DNA of 64,000 bases from Hymenobacter negativus (GTDB lineage: Bacteria > Bacteroidota > Bacteroidia > Cytophagales > Hymenobacteraceae). The stretch covers positions 1 to 64,000 of the forward strand of contig NZ_JAEDAE010000009.1 in assembly GCF_016056375.1 (NCBI RefSeq), in the 5' to 3' direction. The notes under the pieces are model-generated. The model was not told the origin of the DNA. It saw only the letters and a program-made list of their open reading frames with translations, and searched no databases. Position 1 is the first letter of the stretch, and the number at the start of each line of letters is the position of its first letter. Positions 27,779 through 36,917 of this stretch are shown here, piece by piece. A program made the position numbers and the translations under genes.

Positions 27779-30700
27779 ATGCGTCGTACTCTTACGCGTT
27801 GGCTCTGCTTAGGCAGTGCCTTTTTTACCTTTTCCAATGCCCTGGCCGGCACGCCGCCCGTGGCCCCCATACCGACCGATGCCCACCCGCTGCGCTTCGT
27901 GCCCAACCAGCGGCAGTGGCAGAGCCCCATCCTGTTCGCGGCCGACATTCCGGCCGGGCGCCTGTTTCTGGAGCGCGGCCGCCTGCTGGTGGCCCGCTAC
28001 GACGCCCCGGCCGTGGACCGCCACCACCACGCCGCCCCCACTGCCACCCACGAGCGCATTGCCCACCACGCCTACGCCGTGAGCTTTGTAGGAGCCAATG
28101 CCCGCCCCGACGTGCGCGGCGAGCAGCCTACCGGCGAGCACATGAACTACTTCCTCGGCAACGACGAAAGCCGCTGGGCCCGCAACGTGCCCGCCTTCAC
28201 CGACGTGCGCTACAAGCAGCTCTACCCCGGCACCGACCTGCGCCTGTACTCGCGCGGCCCGGTGATGGAGTACGATTTTGAGCTGGCTGCCGGGGCCGAT
28301 GCCCGCCGCATCCGGCTCCGCTACGACGGGCAGGAGTCGCTGACCGTGGTGGATGGCGCGCTGCACATTGGCACCAGCGTGGGCCGCGTCACGGAGCAAA
28401 AGCCCTATGCGTACCAGGTGGTGGACGGTCGCCGCGTTGCCGTGCCCTGCCAGTACGTGCTGGGGCCGCAGCACACGGTGAGCTTCGGCCTGCCGAAGGG
28501 CTACGACCACAGCCGCCCGCTCGTCATCGACCCCGTGCTGGTGTACTCCACCTACTCCGGGGCCACGGCCGCCCTCAACTGGGGCTACACCGCCTGCCCC
28601 GACTCGCTGGGCAACCTCTACGCGGCCAGCATCAACTTCACGGCCGGCTATCCAACCACCCTGGGTGCCTACGACACGAGCTTCAACAACGGCGACAACG
28701 ACATCGTCATCAGCAAATACAACCCCAGCGCGGCCACCGGCACCAGCAGCCTGTTATACGCCACCTACCTGGGCGGCAACCAGGAAGACTACCCCCACAG
28801 CCTGGTGGTGAACAGCGCCAACGAGCTGGTGATGCTGGGCACCACCAACTCGACCAACTTCCCCATGCCCGGCGCGCCCTTGCAGCGTAGCCTGGCTGGC
28901 GGCACCGATATGGTGCTGGCCAAGCTTTCGGCCAACGGCAGCCAGCTGCTGGGGGCCACTTACATGGGCGGCACCGGCAACGACGGCCGCCTACTGGCCA
29001 CATCCAACCTGCTGGCCAACGCCGGCGATGATTTCCGGGGCGATGTGATTACCGACCGCCAGAACAACGTGTACTTCACGACGGTGACGCGCTCCAGCAA
29101 CTTCCCCACCACTGGCGGCGCGGTCTTCGCCGGTGGGCACGATGCCGTGGTGGTGAAGCTGAACGCTGGCCTGACGGCCCTGCGGTGGAGCGCCCTGCTG
29201 GGCGGCTCCGGCGACGACGCCGGCTACAGCATTCAGCTCGACAGCGTGAACAACGTGTACGTGGCCGGCGGCACCACCAGCACCACCCTGCCCAACACCG
29301 CCGGGGGCCTGAACGCCACCTACCGGGGCGGCCCGTCGGACGGCTTCGTGAGCCGCCTCGTGCAAAACCTGACCACCTTCGGCGTGGCCGTGCAGCAAAC
29401 CACTTACCTGGGCACCAGCAGCTACGACCAAGCCTTCTTCGTGCAGCTCGACCGTAAAAGCGCCGTGTACGTACTAGGCCAGACCAACGGGGCCTACCCC
29501 GTCACCACCGGCACCTACCGCAACGCCGGCAGCCGGCAGTTCATCCACAAGCTCAGCGCCGACCTGCGCACCACAGGCTACTCCACGGTGATTGGCAACG
29601 GGGCGGGCACGCCCACCACCGCCAACCCCTACCCCACCAACCTGGCCCCCACGGCCTTTCTGGTCGATAACTGCGGGCAGATTCTACTGTCGGGCTACGG
29701 CGCGAGCAGCATCGCGGGCATGCCCACCACGCCCGACGCCCTGCAGCGCACGGCCACCAACAGCACCTCCGGCGCGGCGGCCGATGCCAACCTCAACACC
29801 TACGGCTACCTCTACGTGATGCAGCTCTCGGCCAATGCCCGGCGGCTGGTCTACGGCACGTATTTCGGCACGGGCACTACGCACGTGGATGGCGGCACGT
29901 CGCGCTTCGATAAGAAGGGCATTATTTACCAGGCCGTGTGCGTGCGCTTCCAGCAAGGCAGCAGCGGGGCCATTGCCCCGGCCATCATCACCACGCCCAA
30001 CGCCTACGCCCGCACCCAGACGCGCACCAGCAACCAGACCACCAGCGCGGCCTTCAAAATGGACATTGCCCGCTTGGATGCCAGCTTCGTGCCGGCGGCT
30101 AACGGCGTGGTGAATACCCGCGTGGGCTGCGCGCCGCTCACGGTGCTCTTCACCCGCGCCACGCCTTCCAACAACGGCACCACCTGGAGCTTTGGCAACG
30201 GCCAGACTTCGACGCAGGCCAACAATGTAAGCGTGACCTACGCCGCGCCCGGCCGCTACCCGGTCACGCTCACCGCCTACGACTCGACCAGCTGCCAGGC
30301 TGCTGTGGTGGGCCGCGATACCGTGACGGTATTTGGACTGCCCCGCGCCGCCCTCGGCCCCGACCAGACGGTGTGCCCCGGCGGCAGCGCCACGCTCACC
30401 GTGGCCGGCGCTATGCCCGCGCAAATCGCCACCTACACCTGGAGCCCGGCCACCGGCCTCAACACCACCAGCGGCCCCAATGTGGTGGCCTCGCCCGCTG
30501 CCACCACGCAGTACATCGTGACGGCCACCACGCCCGGTGGCTGCATCAGCCGCGACACCGTGGTAGTGAACGTGCGCAGCCTTTCCGTAGCCATTCCGGC
30601 CGTGGCGGCCCTCTGCCCCGGCACCACCGCCACGCTAAGCACCGCCGATGCCGGCACCGGCGCTACCTACACCTGGAGCCCTGCCGCCGGCCTCAGCGCC

Positions 30701-31318
30701 ACCACCGGCCGCACCGTGACGGCTAACCCCACTGCTACGACGACTTACACCGTGCGCTTAACCACGGCTACCGGCTGCACCGGCAGCGCCACCGTGGTGG
30801 TCACCCGCCTGGGCGTGCCTGTCATCCGGCTCCATACCGCGCCCCTGCTGCCCATCGCCGGCAATCTGGTTACCTTCAACGACACCTTGCCGGCTACCTC
30901 CTTGCTCACCAACCGCCGCTGGGACTTTGGCGATGGGCAAACGGGCACCGGCCTCGCGCCCACGCACACCTACGCCGCGCCCGGCACCTACACCGTGCGC
31001 CTGAGCGCCGATGTGGCCGCCACCGGCTGCCCGGTCACATCCACGCTCACGCTGGTGGTAGCGCCTGCCCGTGCCTTCGAGTACCCCAACGTCATCACCC
31101 CCAACGGCGACAGCAAGAACGACGACTTCCGCCCCTACGTGAGCACCGAGCCGGTGACGCTGCAAATCTTCACCCGCTGGGGCCGCAAGGTGTTTGAGCA
31201 GGCCAACTACACCCAGGGCTGGGGCAGCGCCCCCGACGTGGCCGCCGGCATCTACTACTACCAGCTGCGCACTGCCGCCGGCCAAACCTGGAAAGGCTGG
31301 CTCGAAGTGGTGAAATAG
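27779..31318 (+). CDS. Large T9SS adhesin-like protein: SBBP repeats, PKD domains, gliding-motility CTD
   Basis: A 1179-residue secreted protein. Signal peptide about 1-24. An N-terminal beta domain (about 35-250, LRFVPNQRQW...) precedes a run of SBBP beta-propeller repeats (about 255-690), recognisable as repeated GGxxxD...YVAGGTTS units. Then come a PKD domain (about 775-840), two Cys-containing Ig-like modules with near-identical cores (TYTWSPATGL and TYTWSPAAGL), another PKD (RRWDFGDGQTG) and the CHU_C gliding-motility C-terminal domain (ITPNGDSKNDDF ... FTRWGRKVF ... GIYYYQLR). It is a probable surface adhesin. The start at 27779 excludes 12 codons upstream of the signal peptide. Confidence 0.88.
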   Translation: MRRTLTRWLCLGSAFFTFSNALAGTPPVAPIPTDAHPLRFVPNQRQWQSPILFAADIPAGRLFLERGRLLVARYDAPAVDRHHHAAPTATHERIAHHAYAVSFVGANARPDVRGEQPTGEHMNYFLGNDESRWARNVPAFTDVRYKQLYPGTDLRLYSRGPVMEYDFELAAGADARRIRLRYDGQESLTVVDGALHIGTSVGRVTEQKPYAYQVVDGRRVAVPCQYVLGPQHTVSFGLPKGYDHSRPLVIDPVLVYSTYSGATAALNWGYTACPDSLGNLYAASINFTAGYPTTLGAYDTSFNNGDNDIVISKYNPSAATGTSSLLYATYLGGNQEDYPHSLVVNSANELVMLGTTNSTNFPMPGAPLQRSLAGGTDMVLAKLSANGSQLLGATYMGGTGNDGRLLATSNLLANAGDDFRGDVITDRQNNVYFTTVTRSSNFPTTGGAVFAGGHDAVVVKLNAGLTALRWSALLGGSGDDAGYSIQLDSVNNVYVAGGTTSTTLPNTAGGLNATYRGGPSDGFVSRLVQNLTTFGVAVQQTTYLGTSSYDQAFFVQLDRKSAVYVLGQTNGAYPVTTGTYRNAGSRQFIHKLSADLRTTGYSTVIGNGAGTPTTANPYPTNLAPTAFLVDNCGQILLSGYGASSIAGMPTTPDALQRTATNSTSGAAADANLNTYGYLYVMQLSANARRLVYGTYFGTGTTHVDGGTSRFDKKGIIYQAVCVRFQQGSSGAIAPAIITTPNAYARTQTRTSNQTTSAAFKMDIARLDASFVPAANGVVNTRVGCAPLTVLFTRATPSNNGTTWSFGNGQTSTQANNVSVTYAAPGRYPVTLTAYDSTSCQAAVVGRDTVTVFGLPRAALGPDQTVCPGGSATLTVAGAMPAQIATYTWSPATGLNTTSGPNVVASPAATTQYIVTATTPGGCISRDTVVVNVRSLSVAIPAVAALCPGTTATLSTADAGTGATYTWSPAAGLSATTGRTVTANPTATTTYTVRLTTATGCTGSATVVVTRLGVPVIRLHTAPLLPIAGNLVTFNDTLPATSLLTNRRWDFGDGQTGTGLAPTHTYAAPGTYTVRLSADVAATGCPVTSTLTLVVAPARAFEYPNVITPNGDSKNDDFRPYVSTEPVTLQIFTRWGRKVFEQANYTQGWGSAPDVAAGIYYYQLRTAAGQTWKGWLEVVK

Positions 31319-31331
31319 CTTAGATACGAGA

Positions 31332-31376
31332 CAAACAAAAAGCCCGTTTCCAGCTTGGAAACGGGCTTTTTGTTTG
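31332..31376. terminator. Bidirectional terminator
   Basis: 21-bp arms (31332-31352/31356-31376) with AAAAAGCCCGTTTCCA and its complement. It serves the adhesin gene on the forward strand and the tRNA-Ser on the reverse strand. Confidence 0.9.
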
Positions 31377-31382
31377 CTTGTG

Positions 31383-31470
31383 CTGAGAGGATGGGATTCG
31401 AACCCACGATGAGCTTGAGACCCATACACACTTTCCAGGCGTGCTCCTTCGACCACTCGGACACCTCTCA
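31383..31470 (-). tRNA. tRNA-Ser (anticodon GGA)
   Basis: On the reverse strand: acceptor TGAGAGG pairs with CCTCTCA, D-arm TCCGAGTGGTCGAAGGA, anticodon loop CTGGAAA with GGA (serine UCC/UCU codons), the long variable arm typical of class II tRNAs, and T-arm GTGGGTTCGAATCCCAT. The 3' CCA is not encoded. Length 88 bases. Confidence 0.95.
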
Positions 31471-31488
31471 GGATGGTGGTTGATGGGG

Positions 31489-31496
31489 CAAAGATA
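31489..31496 (-). promoter_or_regulatory. -7 element of tRNA-Ser promoter
   Basis: Reverse strand reads TATCTTTG, exact consensus, 18 bases before the mature tRNA 5' end. Confidence 0.5.
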
Positions 31497-31508
31497 GGGG
31501 GACAAGGG

Positions 31509-31595
31509 CAGTTATCAGTTATCAGTGAGCAGTTATCACCAGAAAATGGCCTGCTGCCAAAGCATGCTAACTGCTAACTGCTAACTGTTCACTGC
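31509..31595. repeat. CAGTTATCAGTTATCAGT repeat cluster with inverted partner
   Basis: Tandem GTTATCA units at 31509-31537 and inverted GCTAACT units at 31566-31595, separated by 28 bases. It lies immediately beyond the asparaginase 3' end. Confidence 0.65.
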
Positions 31596-31597
31596 TT

Positions 31598-32683
31598 TCA
31601 AAGCGTTATCTCGCCCCGCAAATCGATGGTCAGCAGCTCGCGGGTGCGGTCCTCGCTCAGGCCCAGGCCCAGCACGAACATGAGCTTGGTGACGGCTGCT
31701 TCGGTTGTGATATCCTCGCCGCCCACGATGCCCATTTCGGCGAAGCGGGCGCTGGTTTCGTACTTGCCCTGCACCACGCGGCCTTCCTCGCACTGGCTCA
31801 CGTTGAGGAGCCACACGCCCCGCCGGCGCGCCTCGGCCAGGCAGTTGAGGAACCACGCGGCGGTGGGCGCGTTGCCCGAGCCGTAGGTTTCGAGCACGCA
31901 GCCGCGCAGGCCCGGCACACCCAGCACGGCCGATACCACCGCCTCCGTAATGCCGGGGAACAGCGGCAGCACGGCTACGCCGGTTTCGAGCTGCTGGTGC
32001 ACCTTGAGGTGCGCGCCGGGCAATAGGCGAATGCTCTTATCGTCGAACTCCAGGCCGATGCCGGCGCGGGCCAGCGGGGGGTAATTCTCGCTTTTAAAGG
32101 CCGCAAATTGCTGACTTTCGACCTTCTTGGCCCGAGTGCCGCGAATGAGCACATCGTTGAAGAATACGCACACCTCGGGCACGCGCACGGTGCCGGCGCG
32201 GGGGTGCCGGGCCGCCGCGATTTCCAGCGCCGTGATGAGGTTGCGCTGGGCATCGGAGCGGTTGGCGCCCACCGGCACCTGCGCTCCGGTAAACACCACC
32301 GGCTTGCCCAGATGCTCCAGAATGTAGCTCAGCGCCGCCGCCGAATAGGCCATGGTATCGGTGCCGTGCAGCACCACAAAGCCATCGAAATCAGCATAGT
32401 GCCGGCCGATGAGCTGGGCCAGAAAGAGCCAGTCGGCGGGCGTTACGTTGCTGCTGTCGATGGGTTCGGGCAGGCTCAATAGCTCCAGCCGGAAGGGCAG
32501 GCGCGTGAGCTCGGGCATCTTGCGGTCGAGCCGGCCGAACTGCATGGGCACCAGGCCGCCGCTGCGGTTTACGGCCATGCCCACGGTGCCGCCGGTGTAG
32601 ATGATGAGCAGACGCGGGGCGGTGGCGTCGGCCGCGTCGGCGCGGGTGGGCAGGGGCAGCAGGGGCAGGTCGAGGTCGGGCAT
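31598..32683 (-). CDS. Type I L-asparaginase
   Basis: A 361-residue asparaginase of the bacterial AnsA/AnsB superfamily, hydrolysing asparagine to aspartate and ammonia. The nucleophile Thr lies in IIYTGGTVGM (T30), and the second active-site block is VLHGTDTMAYSAAALSYIL, followed by GAQVPVGANRSDAQRN. No signal peptide, so probably cytoplasmic (type I). The start at 32683 (MPDLDL) replaces the longer ORF to 32809 because the promoter at 32729-32758 lies between them. Confidence 0.92.
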   Translation of the reverse strand: MPDLDLPLLPLPTRADAADATAPRLLIIYTGGTVGMAVNRSGGLVPMQFGRLDRKMPELTRLPFRLELLSLPEPIDSSNVTPADWLFLAQLIGRHYADFDGFVVLHGTDTMAYSAAALSYILEHLGKPVVFTGAQVPVGANRSDAQRNLITALEIAAARHPRAGTVRVPEVCVFFNDVLIRGTRAKKVESQQFAAFKSENYPPLARAGIGLEFDDKSIRLLPGAHLKVHQQLETGVAVLPLFPGITEAVVSAVLGVPGLRGCVLETYGSGNAPTAAWFLNCLAEARRRGVWLLNVSQCEEGRVVQGKYETSARFAEMGIVGGEDITTEAAVTKLMFVLGLGLSEDRTRELLTIDLRGEITL

Positions 32684-32728
32684 GGGTGGGAAGCGGACGG
32701 CAGCCGGGTGGGGAGCCCGGCGGGGTGG

Positions 32729-32758
32729 CGAAGGTAGGGCACTTGTTTTTTTTCCCAA
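32729..32758 (-). promoter_or_regulatory. Full promoter candidate for asparaginase gene
   Basis: On the reverse strand, TTG (32756-32758), a 19-base spacer, then TACCTTCG (32729-32736). This is close to the Bacteroidota consensus TTG-N19-TAnnTTTG, 46 bases before the start codon. Confidence 0.55.
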
Positions 32759-32814
32759 CAAACAGCCCCGGCGAGCTCTCCACCGTATTGCCTGCGGCAC
32801 CCTCACCAATTTCT

Positions 32815-34320
32815 ATGAATCCAACCGACTCTTCCCCTGCCAAACCCGTTTCCGACGTCATCATCATCGGCGCGGGCATCATGAGCGCCACGCTCGGCGT
32901 GCTGCTTAAAGCGCTTGACCCCAGCCTCACCATCAGCGGCTACGAGCGGCTGGATGCCGTGGCCGCCGAAAGCTCCGACGCCTGGAACAACGCCGGCACC
33001 GGCCACTCGGCTTTCTGCGAGCTCAACTACACGCCCGAGCGGCCCGATGGCTCGATTGACATCAGCAAAGCCGATAAAATTGCCGAGCAGTTCGAGCTCA
33101 GCAAGCAGTTCTGGGCCTCGCTGGTGCAGGAAGGCCAGCTGCCCGACCCCACGGCCTTCATCCACAGCATTCCGCACATGAGCTTTGTGTGGGGCGCGGC
33201 CAACGTGGAATACCTGCGCAAGCGCCACGCCGCGCTGCTGCACTCGCCGCTGTTCCAAGGCATGGAATTCAGCACCGACCCCAAGCAGATTGCCGAGTGG
33301 ATTCCGCTGGTAATGGAGGGGCGCGACCCCGCCCAGCCGGTGGCTGCTACCCGCATGGCTGTGGGCACCGACGTGAATTTCGGCGCACTCACCCGGGCAC
33401 TGTCCGACCGCCTGAAGGGCTTGCCGGGCGTGGATTTGCACCTGGGCCACGAAGTGGAGGACTTCCGGCACAAGGACGACGGCATCTGGCGCATCAAGGT
33501 GAAGAACCTCGCTACCGGCCAGAGCAGTATTGCACGCGGGCGCTTCGTGTTCATCGGGGCCGGCGGGGGCTCGCTGCCGCTGCTCGAAAAGTCAGGCATT
33601 CCGGAAGCACGGGGCTTTGGCGGCTTCCCCGTGAGCGGGCAGTGGCTGAAATGCCAGAACCCGGCCGTGATTGCACGGCACGAGGCCAAGGTGTACGGCA
33701 AGCCGGCCCTTGGAGCACCGCCCATGTCGATGCCCCACCTCGACACGCGCCAGATAAACGGCCGCAAAGAGCTGTTATTCGGCCCCTACGCGGGTTTCAG
33801 CACCAAGTTTCTGAAGAAGGGCTCGTACACGGATTTATTTAAGTCGATTGAGTTGGGCAACATCCGGCCGCTGCTCTACGCCGGGGCACGCAATCTGGGC
33901 CTGACCAAGTACCTCATCGGCCAGGTGCTGCAAACGCCCCAGGAGCGCACCGCCGCCCTGCGCGAATATTACCCCGAAGCCAACCCCGACGACTGGCAGC
34001 TCGAAGTGGCCGGCCAGCGCGTGCAGGTCATCAAAAAGGATAAAAAACAAGGCGGCGTGCTCGAATTCGGCACCGAAATGGTGACGGCCGCCGATGGCTC
34101 CATCGCGGCGCTGCTGGGCGCTTCGCCGGGGGCCAGCACGGCCGTGGCCATCATGCTGGAGCTGGTGCAGAAGTGCTTCCCCGCGCGCGCCGCCTCGCCC
34201 GAGTGGCAGGCCCGGTTCCGGCAGCTGGTGCCGTCGTTCGGCCAGAAGCTGGCCGATAATCCGGCGCTGGCCGCCGCCGTGCGCGAGCACAGCCGCGAGG
34301 TGCTGCGGCTGGAGGCATAA
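32815..34320 (+). CDS. mqo: Malate:quinone oxidoreductase
   Basis: FAD-dependent peripheral membrane enzyme that oxidises malate to oxaloacetate and passes electrons to quinone. 501 residues, the family's usual length. The N-terminal FAD loop is DVIIIGAGIMSATLGVLLK (about 14-32), followed by the Mqo-typical NNAGTGHSAFCELNYTPE (about 60-77). The C-terminus has EFGTEMVTAADGSIAALLGASPGAST, also characteristic. The start at 32815 lacks a signal peptide, as expected. Confidence 0.95.
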   Translation: MNPTDSSPAKPVSDVIIIGAGIMSATLGVLLKALDPSLTISGYERLDAVAAESSDAWNNAGTGHSAFCELNYTPERPDGSIDISKADKIAEQFELSKQFWASLVQEGQLPDPTAFIHSIPHMSFVWGAANVEYLRKRHAALLHSPLFQGMEFSTDPKQIAEWIPLVMEGRDPAQPVAATRMAVGTDVNFGALTRALSDRLKGLPGVDLHLGHEVEDFRHKDDGIWRIKVKNLATGQSSIARGRFVFIGAGGGSLPLLEKSGIPEARGFGGFPVSGQWLKCQNPAVIARHEAKVYGKPALGAPPMSMPHLDTRQINGRKELLFGPYAGFSTKFLKKGSYTDLFKSIELGNIRPLLYAGARNLGLTKYLIGQVLQTPQERTAALREYYPEANPDDWQLEVAGQRVQVIKKDKKQGGVLEFGTEMVTAADGSIAALLGASPGASTAVAIMLELVQKCFPARAASPEWQARFRQLVPSFGQKLADNPALAAAVREHSREVLRLEA

Positions 34321-34323
34321 CGG

Positions 34324-34396
34324 TAATGATTATTGGTCAGTGGTTAATGATTAATGGTAAGCTTGCCATTATCCATTAACCACTGACCATTATCAG
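34324..34396. repeat. Inverted repeat, TGGTCAGTGGTTAATG family
   Basis: Arms of about 32 bases, slightly diverged, meeting around AAGCTTGC. It lies between convergent mqo and SDR genes, so it can form a hairpin in both transcripts. Confidence 0.75.
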
Positions 34397-34397
34397 A

Positions 34398-35138
34398 CTA
34401 CCGGTTATTCATCACCCGAAACTGCTCGTCCAGCTCGGCACGCGAGGCCAGGCGCACCTTCTCGGAGCTGCCATAGCCCACTTCCTGCTCGCCAGCCGCT
34501 AGGCGCGCCATCACCGAATCGGCAAATTCGTCCACGTTTACGCCGAACGTGTGCAGGCCCGGCCCGCCGAGGTCGGTATTTACGGCCGGGGGAACGATTT
34601 CGAGCACCGAGATGCCCGAAGGAGCCAACTGGTGGCGCAGCGAGAGCGTGAAGGAATGCAGGGCCGCCTTGGTCGCGCTGTAAATCGGGACAAACGCCGC
34701 CGGCGCAAACGACAGCCCTGAGGTGACGTTGATGATGGTGGCACCCGGCTGCTGGCGCAGGTGGGGCACCAGCAGTGTGGCCAGGTGAATGGGCGCCTCC
34801 ACGTTGATAACCAGCTCCTCGCGGCGTTGCTCCCAGTCGGTAGCGGCGTCATCGGCCAGCTGGATGCGGTTTTGGATGCCGGCGTTGTTCACCAGCACGT
34901 TGAGGGCGGGGTATTCGGCGGTGGCCCAGCGCACCAGCTCGAGCCGTTCGGCCACATCTGCGACGTTGGCCTGGCGTGTGATGAGGCCGGGGTAACGCTG
35001 CTGCGCTTCGGCCAGCTTATCGGCCCGCCGGCCCACGACAATGACGGTGCTGCCGGCCCGCAAAAAACGGACGGCCAGCGCCAGGCCAATGCCCGAGGCG
35101 CCGCCGGTAAGCAGGATGGTGTTGGTGGCTAAGTTCAT
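34398..35138 (-). CDS. SDR family oxidoreductase (DltE-like)
   Basis: Classical short-chain dehydrogenase of 246 residues. NAD(P)-binding TGGASGIG is at 11-18, NNAG follows the LNVLV strand, and the catalytic site is Ser (NVTSG) with YSATK. The R40-R41 after VVG suggests NADP preference. Closest in style to DltE-type enzymes of unknown substrate. Not in an operon with neighbours. Confidence 0.9.
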   Translation of the reverse strand: MNLATNTILLTGGASGIGLALAVRFLRAGSTVIVVGRRADKLAEAQQRYPGLITRQANVADVAERLELVRWATAEYPALNVLVNNAGIQNRIQLADDAATDWEQRREELVINVEAPIHLATLLVPHLRQQPGATIINVTSGLSFAPAAFVPIYSATKAALHSFTLSLRHQLAPSGISVLEIVPPAVNTDLGGPGLHTFGVNVDEFADSVMARLAAGEQEVGYGSSEKVRLASRAELDEQFRVMNNR

Positions 35139-35272
35139 GAAGCGAAATAGGGATTTGAGGAGCAGGCCACTAACAAGCCAGCCGCCCGGTTGGTTAGCAC
35201 GGCAGCCCCACAGGGCCTTATCTTGCGGGCTTATTGCCGGGCTTATTAAGTCCGTCCCTCCCCTTTTGGAAT

Positions 35273-35815
35273 ATGATTAAACTGGAACCCTTCACCTCCG
35301 ACGATTTCACCCAGCTCATGGAATGGGTCGACGACGAGCGGCTGATGAAAGAGTGGAGCGGCTCGATGTTTTCCTTCCCCCTCACCGAGGCCGGCTTGAG
35401 CTGGTACATCGAAGGGGCCAACGATGTACACGACCCCAACGTATTCATCTACAAAGGCGTGGATTCCAAAACCGGCGTCACCGTCGGGCACATTTCGCTC
35501 GGCGGCATCAGCGAGCGCGACCGGGCCGGGCGCATCACCCGCGTGCTGGTGGGCAACAGCACCGAGCGCCGCCGGGGCATCTGCCAGGGCATGGTGAAGG
35601 CGCTGCTGCGCATTGGGTTCGAGGACCTGAAATTGCACCGCATCAGCCTGGGCGTCTACGATTTCAACCACGCGGCAATCAACTGCTACCTCAAATGCGG
35701 CTTTCAGGAAGAAGGCCGCATGCGCGACGTGGTGCGCCACGGCGACGGCTACTGGACGCTGGTGGAAATGGGCATTCTGGAAGACGAGTGGCGGGCACTG
35801 CACCCGGCGGCTTAG
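35273..35815 (+). CDS. GNAT family N-acetyltransferase (RimJ/RimL-like)
   Basis: A 180-residue GNAT acetyltransferase. It starts MIKLEPFTSDDF, as in the RimJ/RimL type. Features are the central strand VGHISLGGISERDRAGRI and the acetyl-CoA loop in RVLVGNSTERRRGICQGMV (R/Q-x-x-G-x-G/A form degenerated). The C-terminal NHAAINCYLKCGFQEEGRMRD holds the conserved Asn and Tyr. Acceptor unknown; could be a protein N-terminus or a small amine. Confidence 0.88.
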   Translation: MIKLEPFTSDDFTQLMEWVDDERLMKEWSGSMFSFPLTEAGLSWYIEGANDVHDPNVFIYKGVDSKTGVTVGHISLGGISERDRAGRITRVLVGNSTERRRGICQGMVKALLRIGFEDLKLHRISLGVYDFNHAAINCYLKCGFQEEGRMRDVVRHGDGYWTLVEMGILEDEWRALHPAA

Positions 35816-35823
35816 CAGGTCGT

Positions 35824-35901
35824 TGTCATTCCGACGAAGCAGGAATCCGAGGGATGCCATTCAAGCAGTTTTTCTCAGATTTCTGCTTCGTCGGAATGAC
35901 A
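35824..35901. repeat. Inverted repeat, TGTCATTCCGACGAAGC family
   Basis: 24-base arms at 35824-35847 and 35878-35901, enclosing 30 bases. It lies between convergent genes. Resembles the 16136 family in starting with TGTCATT. Confidence 0.7.
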
Positions 35902-35914
35902 GGCTTGCAGTGGC

Positions 35915-36784
35915 TTAATCCAGAAACCTCGTTCCCGTCAGCACTTCGCTCAGCGCCCAGAGCCGGGCGGCGTTTTCAGGCGTATTGAATGGATGCTTCA
36001 CGGGTTCGGCCTTTTTCTCGTCAAAATAGCCGCCGCTGATGGCCGCCACCTCCGGCGCGGAGGCCAGGAAAATGCTGGTTTCAGCCCCCTTGTCCACCGA
36101 AATCATGAAGGGACGGCCCAATTGCGTGAGGAAGCCCATCAGCCCGCCCGAGCCGTTGCCGAAGCCGCTAGCTACCACGCCGGGGTGCAGCACGTTGGTA
36201 GTCACGTTGGCGATGCCGTGGGTGCGCAGGCGGCGGGCCAGCTCCTGCGTGAACATGATGTTGTAGAGCTTGGTATTGGCGTACACGCGCAAGCCGCCGT
36301 AGCTCCGCGCCGACTGAAAATCAGCCAATTCGGGCCGGGCAATGCGGTACACTTTCGAGGCCACGTTTACGATGCGGGCGGCGGGGCTGGCCCGAAGCTT
36401 ATCGAACAGCAGGGCTGTGAGCAGAAACGGGCCGAGGTGGTTGGTGGCCACGCCCAGCTCGTTGCCTTCGGGCGAGAACTGGCGCTCGGACCCAAAAATC
36501 AGCCCGGCGTTATTCACCAGCACGTCGAGGCGGGGGTAGCGGGCGTTGAATTCGGCGGCGGCGCGGCGCACCTGGCCCAGGTCGGCGAGGTCGGCTAGTA
36601 GAACGTCCACCTTATCGTGGCCGGCAGCGGCTTTAATTTCCTGCTGGGTGTCGGCCGCTTTTTCGGCGTTGCGGGCCAGAATGATGACGTGGGCACCCAT
36701 CTTGGCCAGCTTAGTGGCCGTGACTTTGCCGATGCCGGACGTAGCTCCGGTGACGAGGATTAGCTGGTTTTGAAGGTCGGGCAT
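35915..36784 (-). CDS. SDR family oxidoreductase (retinol dehydrogenase-like)
   Basis: A 289-residue short-chain dehydrogenase with TGATSGIG at 12-19, the NNAGL motif and YANTK as the catalytic Tyr-Lys. The long C-terminal part with VTTNVLHPGVVASGFG and GAETSIFLASAPEV is typical of the retinol dehydrogenase/WWOX-like group. Substrate unknown. Unrelated in close sequence to the SDR at 34398, so not a recent duplication. Confidence 0.9.
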   Translation of the reverse strand: MPDLQNQLILVTGATSGIGKVTATKLAKMGAHVIILARNAEKAADTQQEIKAAAGHDKVDVLLADLADLGQVRRAAAEFNARYPRLDVLVNNAGLIFGSERQFSPEGNELGVATNHLGPFLLTALLFDKLRASPAARIVNVASKVYRIARPELADFQSARSYGGLRVYANTKLYNIMFTQELARRLRTHGIANVTTNVLHPGVVASGFGNGSGGLMGFLTQLGRPFMISVDKGAETSIFLASAPEVAAISGGYFDEKKAEPVKHPFNTPENAARLWALSEVLTGTRFLD

Positions 36785-36917
36785 GGTATGGGCGTAGGGT
36801 TGTTTTTCGGGTAAACGTAACCCGGGGCCAAATGCTTGGTTTATTTAGGCGAAACGTCCTGCGGCGTGCCAACGAAGCCTGCCGTTCATTTGCCTTTCGT
36901 CCCCTTCTTCCCTGCCC

